From: Salinicola corii
GTDB lineage: Bacteria; Pseudomonadota; Gammaproteobacteria; Pseudomonadales; Halomonadaceae
Direction: 5' to 3'
Assembly (NCBI RefSeq): GCF_008298015.1
Contig: NZ_VTPX01000006.1
Span: forward strand, 186,001-250,000
Length of the DNA: 64,000 nt
Of this stretch, positions 9,435-18,407 are shown piece by piece (within the stretch, counting starts at the first letter, position 1; every line of letters starts with the position of its first letter). The translations under genes were made by a program, and so were the position numbers. A model generated the notes under the pieces. That model was not told the DNA's origin. It ran no database searches and saw only the letters and a program-made list of their open reading frames with translations.

Positions 9435-10794
9435 CGTCGGCTTCCTTGACAGGCGAATAGGGAGATTGGCGTTTGAGCGCGGCCGGCATGTGGGGCTGCA
9501 TGTTGCGCGCGTCCCAGATCAGGCGTGGGTCGAAGCTGATGGCCGCCAGCATGGTGATGATGACCACGGCGGAAAAGGCGAGCGCTGCCGGCCCCGGGGT
9601 GATCGACAGCAGCGACCCGGCATGGACCAACGACACCAGAATGGCGACCACGAACACGTCGATCATCGACCAGCGGCCGATCAGTTCGGTGATCCGGTAG
9701 AGCGTCTGGCGCTTGTGCTTGAACTCGGATTCACCGCTGCGCCGGACCGTGATGCAGAGCCAGGCGAGCGCGAACACCTTGCCGATCGGTACCACCACAC
9801 TGGCGGTGAAGATGATCAGCGCGATGGGCCAGTCGCCATGGCCGAGAAAGATCATCACGCCGCCGATGATGGTCGAAGGGGTCTCGTTGCCCAGCGACGT
9901 CGTGGTCATGATCGGGTAGAGATTGGCGGGGATATAGCACAGCGTCGCCGCGATCAGCAGCGCCCAGGTCTTCTGCAGGCTGTGGGGGCTTCGGAAACGT
10001 AGCGGCTCGCCACAGCGCTGGCAGCGCCCGCGCCCAAAATGGCCGAGGCGATTGACCAGCCCGCAGGTCGGGCAGCCGGTGAGCTTCTGTTCCGCGGCCG
10101 GCTGGCCCGGCCGACACCCCTCGGGTGCCAGGGGCTCGCCCACCAGCGAGAACCACATCCAGTCCGTGTCGATGGAGCGTGTGGTCAGCAGCAGCAGCAG
10201 GGCATAGACGCAGAACGCCCAGAACGACAGGCCCAGGTCGACGGACGCCATGCCGGCGATCTTGATCAGGCTGACGAGCGCGCCGATCACGAAGACGTCC
10301 GCCATCATCCACGGCCCCAGGTGGGAAAGCGCGCGGGCGATACGGTAACTCCGTGGCAGCGGGCGCCGCTGCAGGAGGCCGAAATGCAGCCAGATGACCG
10401 CGAGCAGATAGACAGCGGGCAGCACCACGATGGTCAGCAATACCAGCACGCCGACGAAAGGCTCGTTGAATCTGACGAGGCTGGCCGAGGTGTCGGTGAG
10501 TTGAATGGCGTTGCTAACGCCGCGCGCTTCGAAACTGATGAACGGAAAATAGAGCGACGCCGCCAGCGCGATCAAAGCGCTGATGGCGAATGCCAGGCTG
10601 CGCTCGGCGGGGCGAAAGTGGCGGTGGCTGAGCGTATGGCCACAGCGTGGACAACTGGCTCGCTGACCCCCATGCAAGGGCGGTAGCGCGACCAGCAGAT
10701 CGCATTCATGGCAGGCGCGAAGACGGCGACGCGTCCGTCGAGGCGTCAGAAAGGTCGCCTTGTCGATGCTGGTGTCATCCTTGCCTGATGCCAA
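9427..10794 (-). CDS. pqiA: PqiA, inner-membrane partner of PqiB
   Basis: This is an integral membrane protein of 455 residues made of two PqiA domains. Each begins with a zinc-ribbon-like Cys pair set (CHEC and CPRC near residues 29-50; CPTC and CQRC in the middle) followed by four transmembrane segments. PqiA works with PqiB/PqiC in envelope lipid homeostasis. The reading frame opens with TTG (minus strand, 10794) since no ATG or GTG precedes the first Cys motif; the ribosome site is weak, so the exact start is uncertain. Confidence 0.93.
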   Translation of the reverse strand: MASGKDDTSIDKATFLTPRRTRRRLRACHECDLLVALPPLHGGQRASCPRCGHTLSHRHFRPAERSLAFAISALIALAASLYFPFISFEARGVSNAIQLTDTSASLVRFNEPFVGVLVLLTIVVLPAVYLLAVIWLHFGLLQRRPLPRSYRIARALSHLGPWMMADVFVIGALVSLIKIAGMASVDLGLSFWAFCVYALLLLLTTRSIDTDWMWFSLVGEPLAPEGCRPGQPAAEQKLTGCPTCGLVNRLGHFGRGRCQRCGEPLRFRSPHSLQKTWALLIAATLCYIPANLYPIMTTTSLGNETPSTIIGGVMIFLGHGDWPIALIIFTASVVVPIGKVFALAWLCITVRRSGESEFKHKRQTLYRITELIGRWSMIDVFVVAILVSLVHAGSLLSITPGPAALAFSAVVIITMLAAISFDPRLIWDARNMQPHMPAALKRQSPYSPVKEADDA

Positions 10795-11111
10795 AGCCGT
10801 ACCCGATACGAAAACTGAGTGGAAGGAGCGTCACGCTGCGTAAAGAGAGCATGTTACTGGAATACATACGTCCATGCATGTTTGCCGAATGCCCATCGAA
10901 GACGGTGGCGTCGCCGATGAAAAGTCACGATAGTTCAGCCGCTTGGATACTATAGTAGGCTAAGGCCGCTTTGCCGAAGAACGCCGGTGGCCGACATGAC
11001 CGGACGACACCTTTTTTGCGAGCCTTCGGGCGCCAACCATGTGCTCGTGCCGCTGTCCCGATACCTGCCGGACGGGACGTACTCGATGAACATATAAAGG
11101 GAGATCCTAAC
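10795..11111. other. divergent intergenic region, pqiA / antiporter
   Basis: These 317 bp between the divergent pqiA and antiporter genes must hold both promoters. Several AT-rich hexamers occur around 10930-10955, including TATAGT, but no -35/-10 pair at good spacing stands out on either strand. The only firm element is AAGGGAG at about 11097-11103, the ribosome site of the antiporter. No coding potential is evident. Confidence 0.4.
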
Positions 11112-12086
11112 GTGTGGATGGCGCTAGCGGCCATTGTGGCCGGACTCGTGGTACTGGTCTGGAGTGCCGATCGGTTCGTGGATGGTGCGGCGGCGACGGC
11201 CCGTCACCTGGGGCTTCCGCCGCTACTGATCGGCATGGTGGTGATCGGTTTCGGCACTTCCGCGCCCGAGCTGATGGTCTCGGCGCTGGCGGCCGTTCAG
11301 GGTAATCCTGGCCTGGCATTGGGCAACGCCTACGGCTCGAACATCACCAATATCGCCTTGATCGTGGGACTGGTGGCGCTGATCAGCCCGTTGACGGTGC
11401 ACTCCCAGGTGGTTCGACAGGAGTTGCCGGTTCTCGGCGGCGTGACGCTGATATCGCTGTGGTGTCTGCATGATGGCGTGATCTCGCGCTTCGATGCGGT
11501 GCTCCTGCTGGCGCTGCTCTTCGGCTTCCTGGGCTACAGCATCTGGCGTTCACGGCGCTCGGAGGGCGACGCGTTGCAGGCCGATGTCGAGGCGGACGCG
11601 GCAGGCGAGTCCATGTCGCTGAAAAGCGGCGTGGTCTGGACGCTGGTCGGCCTGTTGATGCTGATCGTCAGTTCGCGCTTTCTGGTATGGGGCGCGGTCA
11701 CGATCGCCGAAGCGTTCGGGGTGAGCGATCTGGTCATCGGGCTGACGGTGGTCGCCATCGGCACTTCGCTGCCGGAGCTGGCTTCCTCCATCAGCGCGGT
11801 GCGCAAGAACGAGCACGACCTGGTGATCGGCAACGTGGTGGGCTCCAACCTGTTCAACACGCTGGCGGTGGTCGGCCTGGCTGGCATGATACATCCCATC
11901 GACGTCGATCCCGACGTACTGGTCCGGGATTGGCCGGTGATGGCGGCGTTGACGCTGGTACTGCTGGTGTTCGGCATCGGCATCAAGGGGCAGGGACGTA
12001 TCAATCGCCTGGAGGGCGCCGTGCTGCTGGCCAGTTTCGTGGCCTACACCGCATGGCTGGTCTATAGCGTGATCGGCATGCGCTAG
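11112..12086 (+). CDS. calcium/sodium antiporter, YrbG family
   Basis: This is a 324-residue membrane protein of the CaCA superfamily, built as two inverted repeats. Each repeat has the alpha motif: GFGTSAPELMVSALAA with GNAYGSNITNIALI in the first half, and AIGTSLPELASSISA with GNVVGSNLFNTLAVVGL in the second. It exchanges Ca2+ for Na+ or H+ across the inner membrane. The chosen start is GTG at 11112, with AAGGGAG 8 nt upstream; the open frame extends further left but codes nothing recognisable. Its stop overlaps the convergent ArsA-like gene by 4 bp. Confidence 0.93.
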   Translation: MWMALAAIVAGLVVLVWSADRFVDGAAATARHLGLPPLLIGMVVIGFGTSAPELMVSALAAVQGNPGLALGNAYGSNITNIALIVGLVALISPLTVHSQVVRQELPVLGGVTLISLWCLHDGVISRFDAVLLLALLFGFLGYSIWRSRRSEGDALQADVEADAAGESMSLKSGVVWTLVGLLMLIVSSRFLVWGAVTIAEAFGVSDLVIGLTVVAIGTSLPELASSISAVRKNEHDLVIGNVVGSNLFNTLAVVGLAGMIHPIDVDPDVLVRDWPVMAALTLVLLVFGIGIKGQGRINRLEGAVLLASFVAYTAWLVYSVIGMR

Positions 12087-13024
12087 GCGTGGGCGTGCCA
12101 GGGGGCCAGCCCACTCAGCGCTGCCTGGAGAGGCGCCAGATCGTCACAGCAAGCCGGCGCGTGGGACTGGTGGTCGATGCGTATGCGCTCGCGGTCGGGG
12201 AAGGAGGCTTCGAGATGCTCGATCCAGGGGCGTTGCTCCTCCCGCCAGTTGGCGAGCCACTGGCTGTCGACCTCGGCGGGAAGGCACTTGTTGATCACCA
12301 CGGCGCCGACGTACAGGCCGTGGCTCTCGAGCAGCTCGCGGGTGCGCGCGGTTTCCAGTGCCGGCAGACGTTCCGGGTTGGCGACCAGGATCACCGCCGA
12401 GTGCGCAGGGCAGGTCAGGTGCTCGCGGGCGGCGGCGAGACGGCCGCGGCGGCGCATCAGCGTCTCCTGGATGGGGTCGTCGACCACCTCGCCGTCGCCC
12501 AGCCACGCCTTGTAGTCGCTGCGCACCTTGCGGCGGCGTTGCATCAACCCCTCCACCCAGGCGCCCATGATCTCGGGTAGCGCCAACAGGCGAACCGTGT
12601 GCCCGCCTGGCGCGGTGTCGAAGATCAGCCGGTCGTACGCCTCGCCGGTATCCAGCAGCAGGCCGACCAGGGCATCGAACAGGGCGGCTTCCTCGGTGCC
12701 GGGCGCGTGCCGCGCCAGGTCGAGCTGGCGAAACACGGTCGCGCTGCGCTCGCCGCTGACCAGGGGGCGCAGCGTAGCCTTGACCTGTTCCAGGTAGCGC
12801 TGGGTTTCGTGGTCGGGATCGAGTTCGACGACGTCGAGGCCGGGCTGCATGCGCGTGGGCCTCGGGCCTGGCGAGCGTCCGAACAGGTCGGCCAGGTTGT
12901 GGGCCGGGTCGGTGGAGACCAGTAGGGTTCGCCAGCCGGCCGCCGCGCAGCTCAGCGCATAGGCGGTGGCGCAACTGGTCTTGCCGACGCCGCCCTTGCC
13001 GCCGAAGAAAAGGCTCTTGGCCAT
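12083..13024 (-). CDS. ArsA/GET3-family ATPase
   Basis: This is a P-loop ATPase of 313 residues related to ArsA and GET3. The deviant Walker A GGKGGVGKTS is at residues 8-17, switch I/II regions read STDPAHNLADLFG and FDTAPGGHTVRLL, and an adjacent Cys pair lies near the C-terminus (HAPACCDDL). No ArsB or ArsR gene is nearby, so arsenite export is unlikely. It is the last gene of a set with a CstA-type carrier and a small CC-ending protein. The ATG at 13024 is chosen because GAGGA lies 7 nt upstream. Confidence 0.88.
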   Translation of the reverse strand: MAKSLFFGGKGGVGKTSCATAYALSCAAAGWRTLLVSTDPAHNLADLFGRSPGPRPTRMQPGLDVVELDPDHETQRYLEQVKATLRPLVSGERSATVFRQLDLARHAPGTEEAALFDALVGLLLDTGEAYDRLIFDTAPGGHTVRLLALPEIMGAWVEGLMQRRRKVRSDYKAWLGDGEVVDDPIQETLMRRRGRLAAAREHLTCPAHSAVILVANPERLPALETARTRELLESHGLYVGAVVINKCLPAEVDSQWLANWREEQRPWIEHLEASFPDRERIRIDHQSHAPACCDDLAPLQAALSGLAPWHAHA

Positions 13025-13053
13025 GAGTGGTTCCTCGTGGGACATGCGCCCGC

Positions 13054-13350
13054 CTAGCAGCAGCGGAAGCCCGCCAGGGGCGAACGCGGCATGCCCTGGC
13101 GAGTGTGCCACTCGTGGAAGCGGTCGAGCATGTGCGGGTAGAGCTCCAGGGTCATGTCGCTGACGGGATTGGGAATCCCCATCATGTCGCAGAAGCACAG
13201 CAGCATGAAGAGGTCCTCCTCGTCCTGCAGTTCCCGGGCGATTTCGCGCCGGTGAGGCAGACTCAGCACCGCGTCGTACCCCTGGATCGCGCGGTGTAAC
13301 CGCGATCTCCACAGGGCAATCGCGGAACCCTCGTCGTTATTGCGATTCAT
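13054..13350 (-). CDS. small protein with C-terminal Cys-Cys (cory-CC-star type)
   Basis: This 98-residue protein ends exactly in FRCC. From memory, it resembles the small family named cory-CC-star, whose members end in Cys-Cys just before the stop and accompany CstA-type carriers and ArsA-like ATPases. E. coli YbdD/YjiX, the partner of CstA/BtsT, also ends in RCC, suggesting a shared role for the cysteine tail. Its function is unknown. It overlaps the carrier gene by 14 bp and precedes the ATPase by 29 bp, so the three are surely co-expressed. Confidence 0.75.
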   Translation of the reverse strand: MNRNNDEGSAIALWRSRLHRAIQGYDAVLSLPHRREIARELQDEEDLFMLLCFCDMMGIPNPVSDMTLELYPHMLDRFHEWHTRQGMPRSPLAGFRCC

Positions 13351-15094
13351 CGGAACTCAACGATGGCTGCCGTGTGGCGGTGTCGCCGTGGCGGAAGCTG
13401 CGCGATGCCTCGAGCAGAATCCACAGCGTGAACACCATGATCAGGCCACCGAAGATGAACAGCAGCCAGTTGCGGTCGGCATCGCCGAAGCCGGACCAGC
13501 TAAAAATCACCTGTTGACCCATGGCCCACAGTGTCATGATCAGCAGGAACAGCATGGGCGCCAGTGTGAAGATCACCGGGCGGCCCTGCCGTTTGAGCCA
13601 CACCGAGACCAGCATCAGCGTAATGCCCGCCAGCAACTGGTTGCTGGTGCCGAACAGCGGCCACAGCAGGTAGCCGCCGGAGCCGAAGCCGTTGGGACCT
13701 TCCGGCAGGATGACCAGCGCGGCGCTGGTGATGACGGCGATGCTGGTCGCGACATGCTTGCGGGCGATGACCGGCATGCCGTACTCATTACCCAGCTCGG
13801 CGATGATGTAACGCATCAGGCGCACGGCGGTATCCAAGGTGGTGGCGGCGAAGCTCACCACGATCACCGCGATCAGCGTCGACCCCACGTGTTCGGGAAT
13901 GCCGAGATTGCCGGCGAGCTGTCCCGCGCCCCGCACGAATGAACCCAAGCCGTTGGAGCCGGCCGCGGAAAAGCTCGAGTAGGTGGCGGTGAAGTCGGCG
14001 CCGGAGGTGAATAGGGTGCCCACCGCGATGATCGCGATCATCGCCAGCATGCCTTCGCCCAGGGCACCGCCATAGCCGATGAAGCGCGCGTCGGTCTCCT
14101 TGTCGAGCTGCTTGGACGTAGTGCCTGAGGCGACCAGGCCATGGAAGCCGGAGATCGCCCCGCAGGCAATGGTGATGAACAGCAGCGGATACCAGCTGAT
14201 TTCCGCTTCGCCATTGACGCTGGGCGCGGTCATTTCCGGTGCCCCGAAGAGTAGCCCCAGATACAGCAGCGCCAGGCCGACCACCAATTGATGCGAATTG
14301 ATGTAATCGCGCGGTTGCAGCAGTTTCCAGACGGGAAGCGTCGAGGCGATGTAGACGTACACCATCAACACCACGATCCAGATCAGAAAGGCCATCGAGG
14401 TGCCATTGAAGCCGCCGACGACCGGCGCGTCGGGACCACCGAACCAGCTCACGAGGTCGAACTGCAGCAGGGGGACTTCGCTGGCCACCAGCACTGCGCC
14501 ATACATCACCGCCAGCGCGATCACCGATGGCAGCAGCATCGAGCCGGAATGGCGATAGACGCGATAGCCGATCCACACGGCAAGCGGAATCTGGATGAAG
14601 ACCGACAGCACACTAGCCGGAAAGGTGATGAACAGCTTGGCGATGACCCAGGCGAAGACCGCGTTGACCATCAACACCAGAATCAAGATGATGAACAGGA
14701 ACAGCAGTTTGGCGCGCTGTCCGATGAGCCGGTTGGCCAGCGTACCGATCGAGTGGCCCTTGTGGCGGTTGGAAATCACCAGCGCGCCGAAATCATGCAC
14801 CCCGGCGGCGAACACCGTACCCAGCACGACCCACAGGATGGCCGGCAACCAGCCCCAGTAGATCGCGATGGCCGGCCCCACGATGGGCGCTGCCCCCGCC
14901 ACCGAGGTGAAGTGGTGGCCCCAGAGAATCCACTTGTTGGTGGGAACGTAGTCGACGCCGTCGCGATAGGCATGCGCCGGCGTTTGAAAATCGACTTCGA
15001 GTCGGTAGATGCGTTCGGCGATGAACTTCGAGTAGAAGCGATAGCCCATCACGAAACACACGGCACCGAACAGGGCGATCCAGATAGCGTTCAT
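13337..15094 (-). CDS. CstA-family carbon starvation / pyruvate-type transporter
   Basis: This is a 585-residue polytopic membrane protein of the CstA family, which imports pyruvate or peptides. Recognisable segments are the N-terminal GYRFYSKFIAERIYRL, TNKWILWGHHFTSVAGAAPIVGPA, GVHDFGALVISNRHKGHSIG, and FHGLVASGTTSKQLDKE. It is shorter than E. coli CstA or BtsT (about 700), as in other small CstA homologues. The start ATG at 15094 has AAGGA 6 nt upstream; an upstream ATG in the same frame lacks support. It heads the set with the CC-ending protein and ArsA-like ATPase. Confidence 0.92.
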   Translation of the reverse strand: MNAIWIALFGAVCFVMGYRFYSKFIAERIYRLEVDFQTPAHAYRDGVDYVPTNKWILWGHHFTSVAGAAPIVGPAIAIYWGWLPAILWVVLGTVFAAGVHDFGALVISNRHKGHSIGTLANRLIGQRAKLLFLFIILILVLMVNAVFAWVIAKLFITFPASVLSVFIQIPLAVWIGYRVYRHSGSMLLPSVIALAVMYGAVLVASEVPLLQFDLVSWFGGPDAPVVGGFNGTSMAFLIWIVVLMVYVYIASTLPVWKLLQPRDYINSHQLVVGLALLYLGLLFGAPEMTAPSVNGEAEISWYPLLFITIACGAISGFHGLVASGTTSKQLDKETDARFIGYGGALGEGMLAMIAIIAVGTLFTSGADFTATYSSFSAAGSNGLGSFVRGAGQLAGNLGIPEHVGSTLIAVIVVSFAATTLDTAVRLMRYIIAELGNEYGMPVIARKHVATSIAVITSAALVILPEGPNGFGSGGYLLWPLFGTSNQLLAGITLMLVSVWLKRQGRPVIFTLAPMLFLLIMTLWAMGQQVIFSWSGFGDADRNWLLFIFGGLIMVFTLWILLEASRSFRHGDTATRQPSLSSDESQ

Positions 15095-15262
15095 GGGGGT
15101 TCCTTGACGGTTCTGGTGGGCGCAGCGGACCACGCCCACCTGCGTTGTTGTGGTGTGTCTACACTACCGAAGACGGATGGCGCGCTCCGTTAGACGAACG
15201 CATCAGGCGCGCGAAGGGCATGGCAAGACTCGAGACGTCCCGCCGGCATAGTAGGCGGGCGT

Positions 15263-16498
15263 TCAACGATGGGGCTGGCTATCGAAGCGCAGAGCGACCC
15301 TCAACGCAAACTGTCCGATCACGGCGGCCGCGGCCAGTACCATAGCCGCACCCAGGGCCGGGTTGTCGCCCAGTCCGGCTAGCGCCGTGCAGAGCGCGCC
15401 GATGCCCATCTGGGCGAATCCGTAAAGACCGGCGGCGGAGCCGACGACCTTGGGATTGATGCTCACCGCCAGCGTCAACGCGGTCGGCCCGGTCATTCCC
15501 ACGCCGAAGGTAAATAGCAGCACCGAGACTTCGAGGGTGACGACCGAAGCCCAGCCGGCCAGCACGATCACCAGCATCGATATTCCCCCGGTCAGGCTGA
15601 GCAGGCTCGCCGCCAGCATCAATCGAACCAGACCGATGCGGTGGATCGTTCGGTTGGTGATGAAGTTGCCCAGCGAGATGCTCAGAATCAGCAGCGACAG
15701 GTAGTACGCCACGTGGCTCGCTGGCTTGCCCAACTGTTCGACGAAGATGAACGGCGCCGAAGCGACGAAGGCGAACATCGCCGTGGTGACGCAGCCGCCG
15801 CCGATCGCGTAACCGATAAAGGCGGGAGAGCGGAGCAGGGTGCGATATTCGTGGGCTAGATTGGGCAGGTTGATGCGACCGGTGGCTTGCGCCGTTTCCG
15901 GCATCAGTCTCCAGACGAACAGCAGGTTGCCGACGCCCATCAGACAGAGTGCCAGCAGCACGGTTCGCCAACCCAGCGTCGACGTCAGCAGGCTGCCGAT
16001 CAGTGGCGCCATGGCCGGGCCGATGGCCACCACCAGATTGAGCACCGCCAGCCGCTGCACGGCCCGGTCCGGGGCCGCGGTATCGCGAATCATGGCGCGG
16101 CCCAGGGCCAGTCCGGCACAACCGCCGAAGGCCTGGAAGAACCGCGCCCCGATCAGCATCTCGACGCTCTGCGCTCGCCAGGCAACGACACCTGCGATGC
16201 TGTAGATGGCCATGCCGAGCATCAACGCCGGTCTTCTTCCCAGCGCGTCGGAGAGCGGGCCATAGAAGAGCTGGCCGAGCGCCAGGCCCAGTATGTAGAG
16301 GCTGATGGTCAACTGCATCCGGGTGCTGTCGGCGTGCAGTGCTTCCCCGGCGATTGGTAGTGCCGGCACGAAGATATGCATGGCCAGCGTGCCGGCCAAC
16401 GTAATCATGACCAGCATCCATAACGCCGGTACGGCACGCGCCGTTGTCGTTTCGATAGGAGACGTCGATCGGGTAGTCGAGGAAGTAGGGTCAGTCAC
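15263..16498 (-). CDS. Bcr/CflA-family multidrug efflux MFS transporter
   Basis: This is a 411-residue major facilitator protein with 12 predicted transmembrane segments. The motif-A loop YGPLSDALGRRPALMLG and the Bcr/CflA-like stretches FVPALPIAGEALHADSTRMQLTIS (N-terminal) and GRAMIRDTA are visible. It probably exports drugs by proton antiport in the inner membrane. It is monocistronic on the minus strand; 168 bp separate it from the CstA-type carrier gene, with no recognisable element between. Confidence 0.9.
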   Translation of the reverse strand: MTDPTSSTTRSTSPIETTTARAVPALWMLVMITLAGTLAMHIFVPALPIAGEALHADSTRMQLTISLYILGLALGQLFYGPLSDALGRRPALMLGMAIYSIAGVVAWRAQSVEMLIGARFFQAFGGCAGLALGRAMIRDTAAPDRAVQRLAVLNLVVAIGPAMAPLIGSLLTSTLGWRTVLLALCLMGVGNLLFVWRLMPETAQATGRINLPNLAHEYRTLLRSPAFIGYAIGGGCVTTAMFAFVASAPFIFVEQLGKPASHVAYYLSLLILSISLGNFITNRTIHRIGLVRLMLAASLLSLTGGISMLVIVLAGWASVVTLEVSVLLFTFGVGMTGPTALTLAVSINPKVVGSAAGLYGFAQMGIGALCTALAGLGDNPALGAAMVLAAAAVIGQFALRVALRFDSQPHR

Positions 16499-16991
16499 GA
16501 AGCGCCTCGTGAACAGAAGAGTGGAATTCAGGTGCGATCCAATAGCGGGATAGCCATTAGCCTGTATGTCATTCGAACCTTACGCGATCTGACTTTGTAT
16601 GACCATTTGACCAAGGCCTGCCGCCGTGTGCGGCGACGAAAGGCTGTCCACAACGCCGTAATCGCACATTGTCAGGTTGGCATATTGTCGCAGGCCGCCT
16701 TCGGGTGCGGCTCCGCAAGTCCGGACGACGAGACGGGGCGGATGCCCGGGAACCCAAGTGGTTGGCGACTTTCGGCAGGATTGCCTAGGTTGTCTAGAGC
16801 GTCGGATGGAAAAGCGCGACAGAGGGCTGCGACAACCGGACACGGCGGCCCACGCGAGCGCCGAGCCTATGATATGAAGCATCGAACGGCTGCAATGGTC
16901 GGGCGAAAGACAAACAGCAGACAGTCAGCTGAGACAGCTGCCGTCGGGGCATGAGGGGAACCGCTGCCCTGGCGCTTGCGAGGAGTCAGTC
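16499..16991. other. intergenic region upstream of cydA
   Basis: These 493 bp separate the divergent efflux gene and cydA. No ORF here looks real. No FNR/Anr-type palindrome (TTGAT-N4-ATCAA) or clear promoter was found. The ribosome site AGGAG at 16981-16985 serves cydA. The cytochrome bd operon's regulatory sequence is presumably in here but is not recognisable by eye. Confidence 0.4.
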
Positions 16992-18404
16992 ATGGCGTTA
17001 GATCCTATCCTGTTATCACGATTGCAGTTCGCTTTCGTGGTCTCTTTTCACGCGATATTCCCCGTCTTCACGATCGGACTCGCCTCCTACGTGGCGGTGT
17101 TGCAGGGCCTCTACGTCGCGACCGGCAACTCGGTGTGGGATCGTCTGGGGCTGTTCTGGACCAAGATCTTCGCCGTCGTCTTCGGCATGGGCGTGGTTTC
17201 CGGCATCGTCATGGCCTTCCAGTTCGGCACCAACTGGAGCAATTTCTCCCAGTTCGCTTCGAACTTCATCGGGCCGATGCTGAGTTACGAGGTGATCACC
17301 GCGTTCTTCCTCGAGGCGGGCTTCCTCGGCGTGCTGCTGTTCGGCCGCCACCGTGTCTCGCCGTCGGTACACTTCTTCGCCGCGCTGATGGTCGCCATCG
17401 GCACGTTCATATCGGCATTCTGGATCCTGGCTACCAACAGCTGGATGCAGACGCCTCAGGGGTACGAGATCCGTGAGGGTGTCCTGCATGTTACCTCCTG
17501 GATGGAGGCGATCTTCACGCCGTCCTTCCCGTATCGCTTCGCTCACATGGCGTTGGCGGCGTTCCTGACCGGCGGCTTCGTGGTGTGCGGGGTCAGCGCC
17601 TGGTTCCTGCTGCGGCGGCGCGATGTCGAAGCGCACAAGCGCGCGCTCTCCATGACCATGTGGCTGCTGTTGATTCTGGCGCCGCTACAGGCCTTCGTGG
17701 GTGACGAGCACGGCCTCAACACACTCGAGCATCAGCCGATGAAGATCGCGGCCATGGAAGGGAACTGGGAGACCCAGTCCAACGTACCGTTGCTGCTGTT
17801 CGCGCTGCCGGACCGCGAACTTCAGGCCAACCGCGTCGAGATCGGCATCCCCAACGGTGCCAGTCTGATCCTGCGTCACGATCCGGACGGTGTGGTGCCG
17901 GGGCTCAAGGAGATTCCCGTCGAGCAGCAGCAGCCGGTCTGGATCGTCTTCTACAGCTTCCGTGTCATGGTTGCCCTGGGCGTCCTGATGATCGCGTTTG
18001 CCATTGCCGGACTGGTGCTGCGTCGCGGTGGTCGCCTCTATACCACGCGCTGGTTCCTGCACGGCCTGCAGGGGATGAGCCTGGCACCGTTCGTCGCGGT
18101 GCTGGCGGGATGGTTCGTGACCGAGATCGGTCGCTCGCCGTGGCTGGTCTACGGCGTGCTCTCCTACGCCGACGCTGTGACGCCCTCGCTCTCCGGCGGA
18201 ATGGTGTTAGCGACGCTGATCGGCTATGTCGCTGTCTACGCGGTGATCTTCTGGGCCGGTATCTACTACCTGCTCAAGGTCGTGCGCCAGGGGCTGGACG
18301 AACTCGGTGCGGACGAGGAAGTCCACGATGCCGATCGCCCCATGCGTCCCTTGTCCGCCACCCACGTGCCGTTCGATGGCACCACCGCGTCATCCAGGAG
18401 CTAA
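16992..18404 (+). CDS. cydA: cytochrome bd-type quinol oxidase subunit I (CioA-like)
   Basis: Subunit I carries the haems and the quinol site of the bd oxidase. The N-terminal LSRLQFAFVVSFHAIFP includes the haem-ligand His (H20); later segments include FGTNWSNFS, NSWMQTPQGYE, the Q-loop region around GDEHGLNTLEHQPMKIAAMEG and GRSPW. The short Q loop and the GRSPW variant favour the cyanide-insensitive CIO subtype. Length 470. AGGAG lies 6 nt before the ATG. It is followed 3 bp later by cydB. Confidence 0.96.
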   Translation: MALDPILLSRLQFAFVVSFHAIFPVFTIGLASYVAVLQGLYVATGNSVWDRLGLFWTKIFAVVFGMGVVSGIVMAFQFGTNWSNFSQFASNFIGPMLSYEVITAFFLEAGFLGVLLFGRHRVSPSVHFFAALMVAIGTFISAFWILATNSWMQTPQGYEIREGVLHVTSWMEAIFTPSFPYRFAHMALAAFLTGGFVVCGVSAWFLLRRRDVEAHKRALSMTMWLLLILAPLQAFVGDEHGLNTLEHQPMKIAAMEGNWETQSNVPLLLFALPDRELQANRVEIGIPNGASLILRHDPDGVVPGLKEIPVEQQQPVWIVFYSFRVMVALGVLMIAFAIAGLVLRRGGRLYTTRWFLHGLQGMSLAPFVAVLAGWFVTEIGRSPWLVYGVLSYADAVTPSLSGGMVLATLIGYVAVYAVIFWAGIYYLLKVVRQGLDELGADEEVHDADRPMRPLSATHVPFDGTTASSRS

Positions 18405-18407
18405 GCC

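Noticed and set aside
10971-11111. N-terminal extension of the calcium antiporter
   Set aside because: The extra 47 residues are hydrophilic and unlike the family; a good ribosome site precedes GTG 11112.
12083-13024. Arsenic resistance role for the ArsA-like ATPase
   Set aside because: No ArsB, ArsR, ArsC or ArsD gene is nearby, and the gene is bound to a CstA-type carrier and a CC-ending protein.
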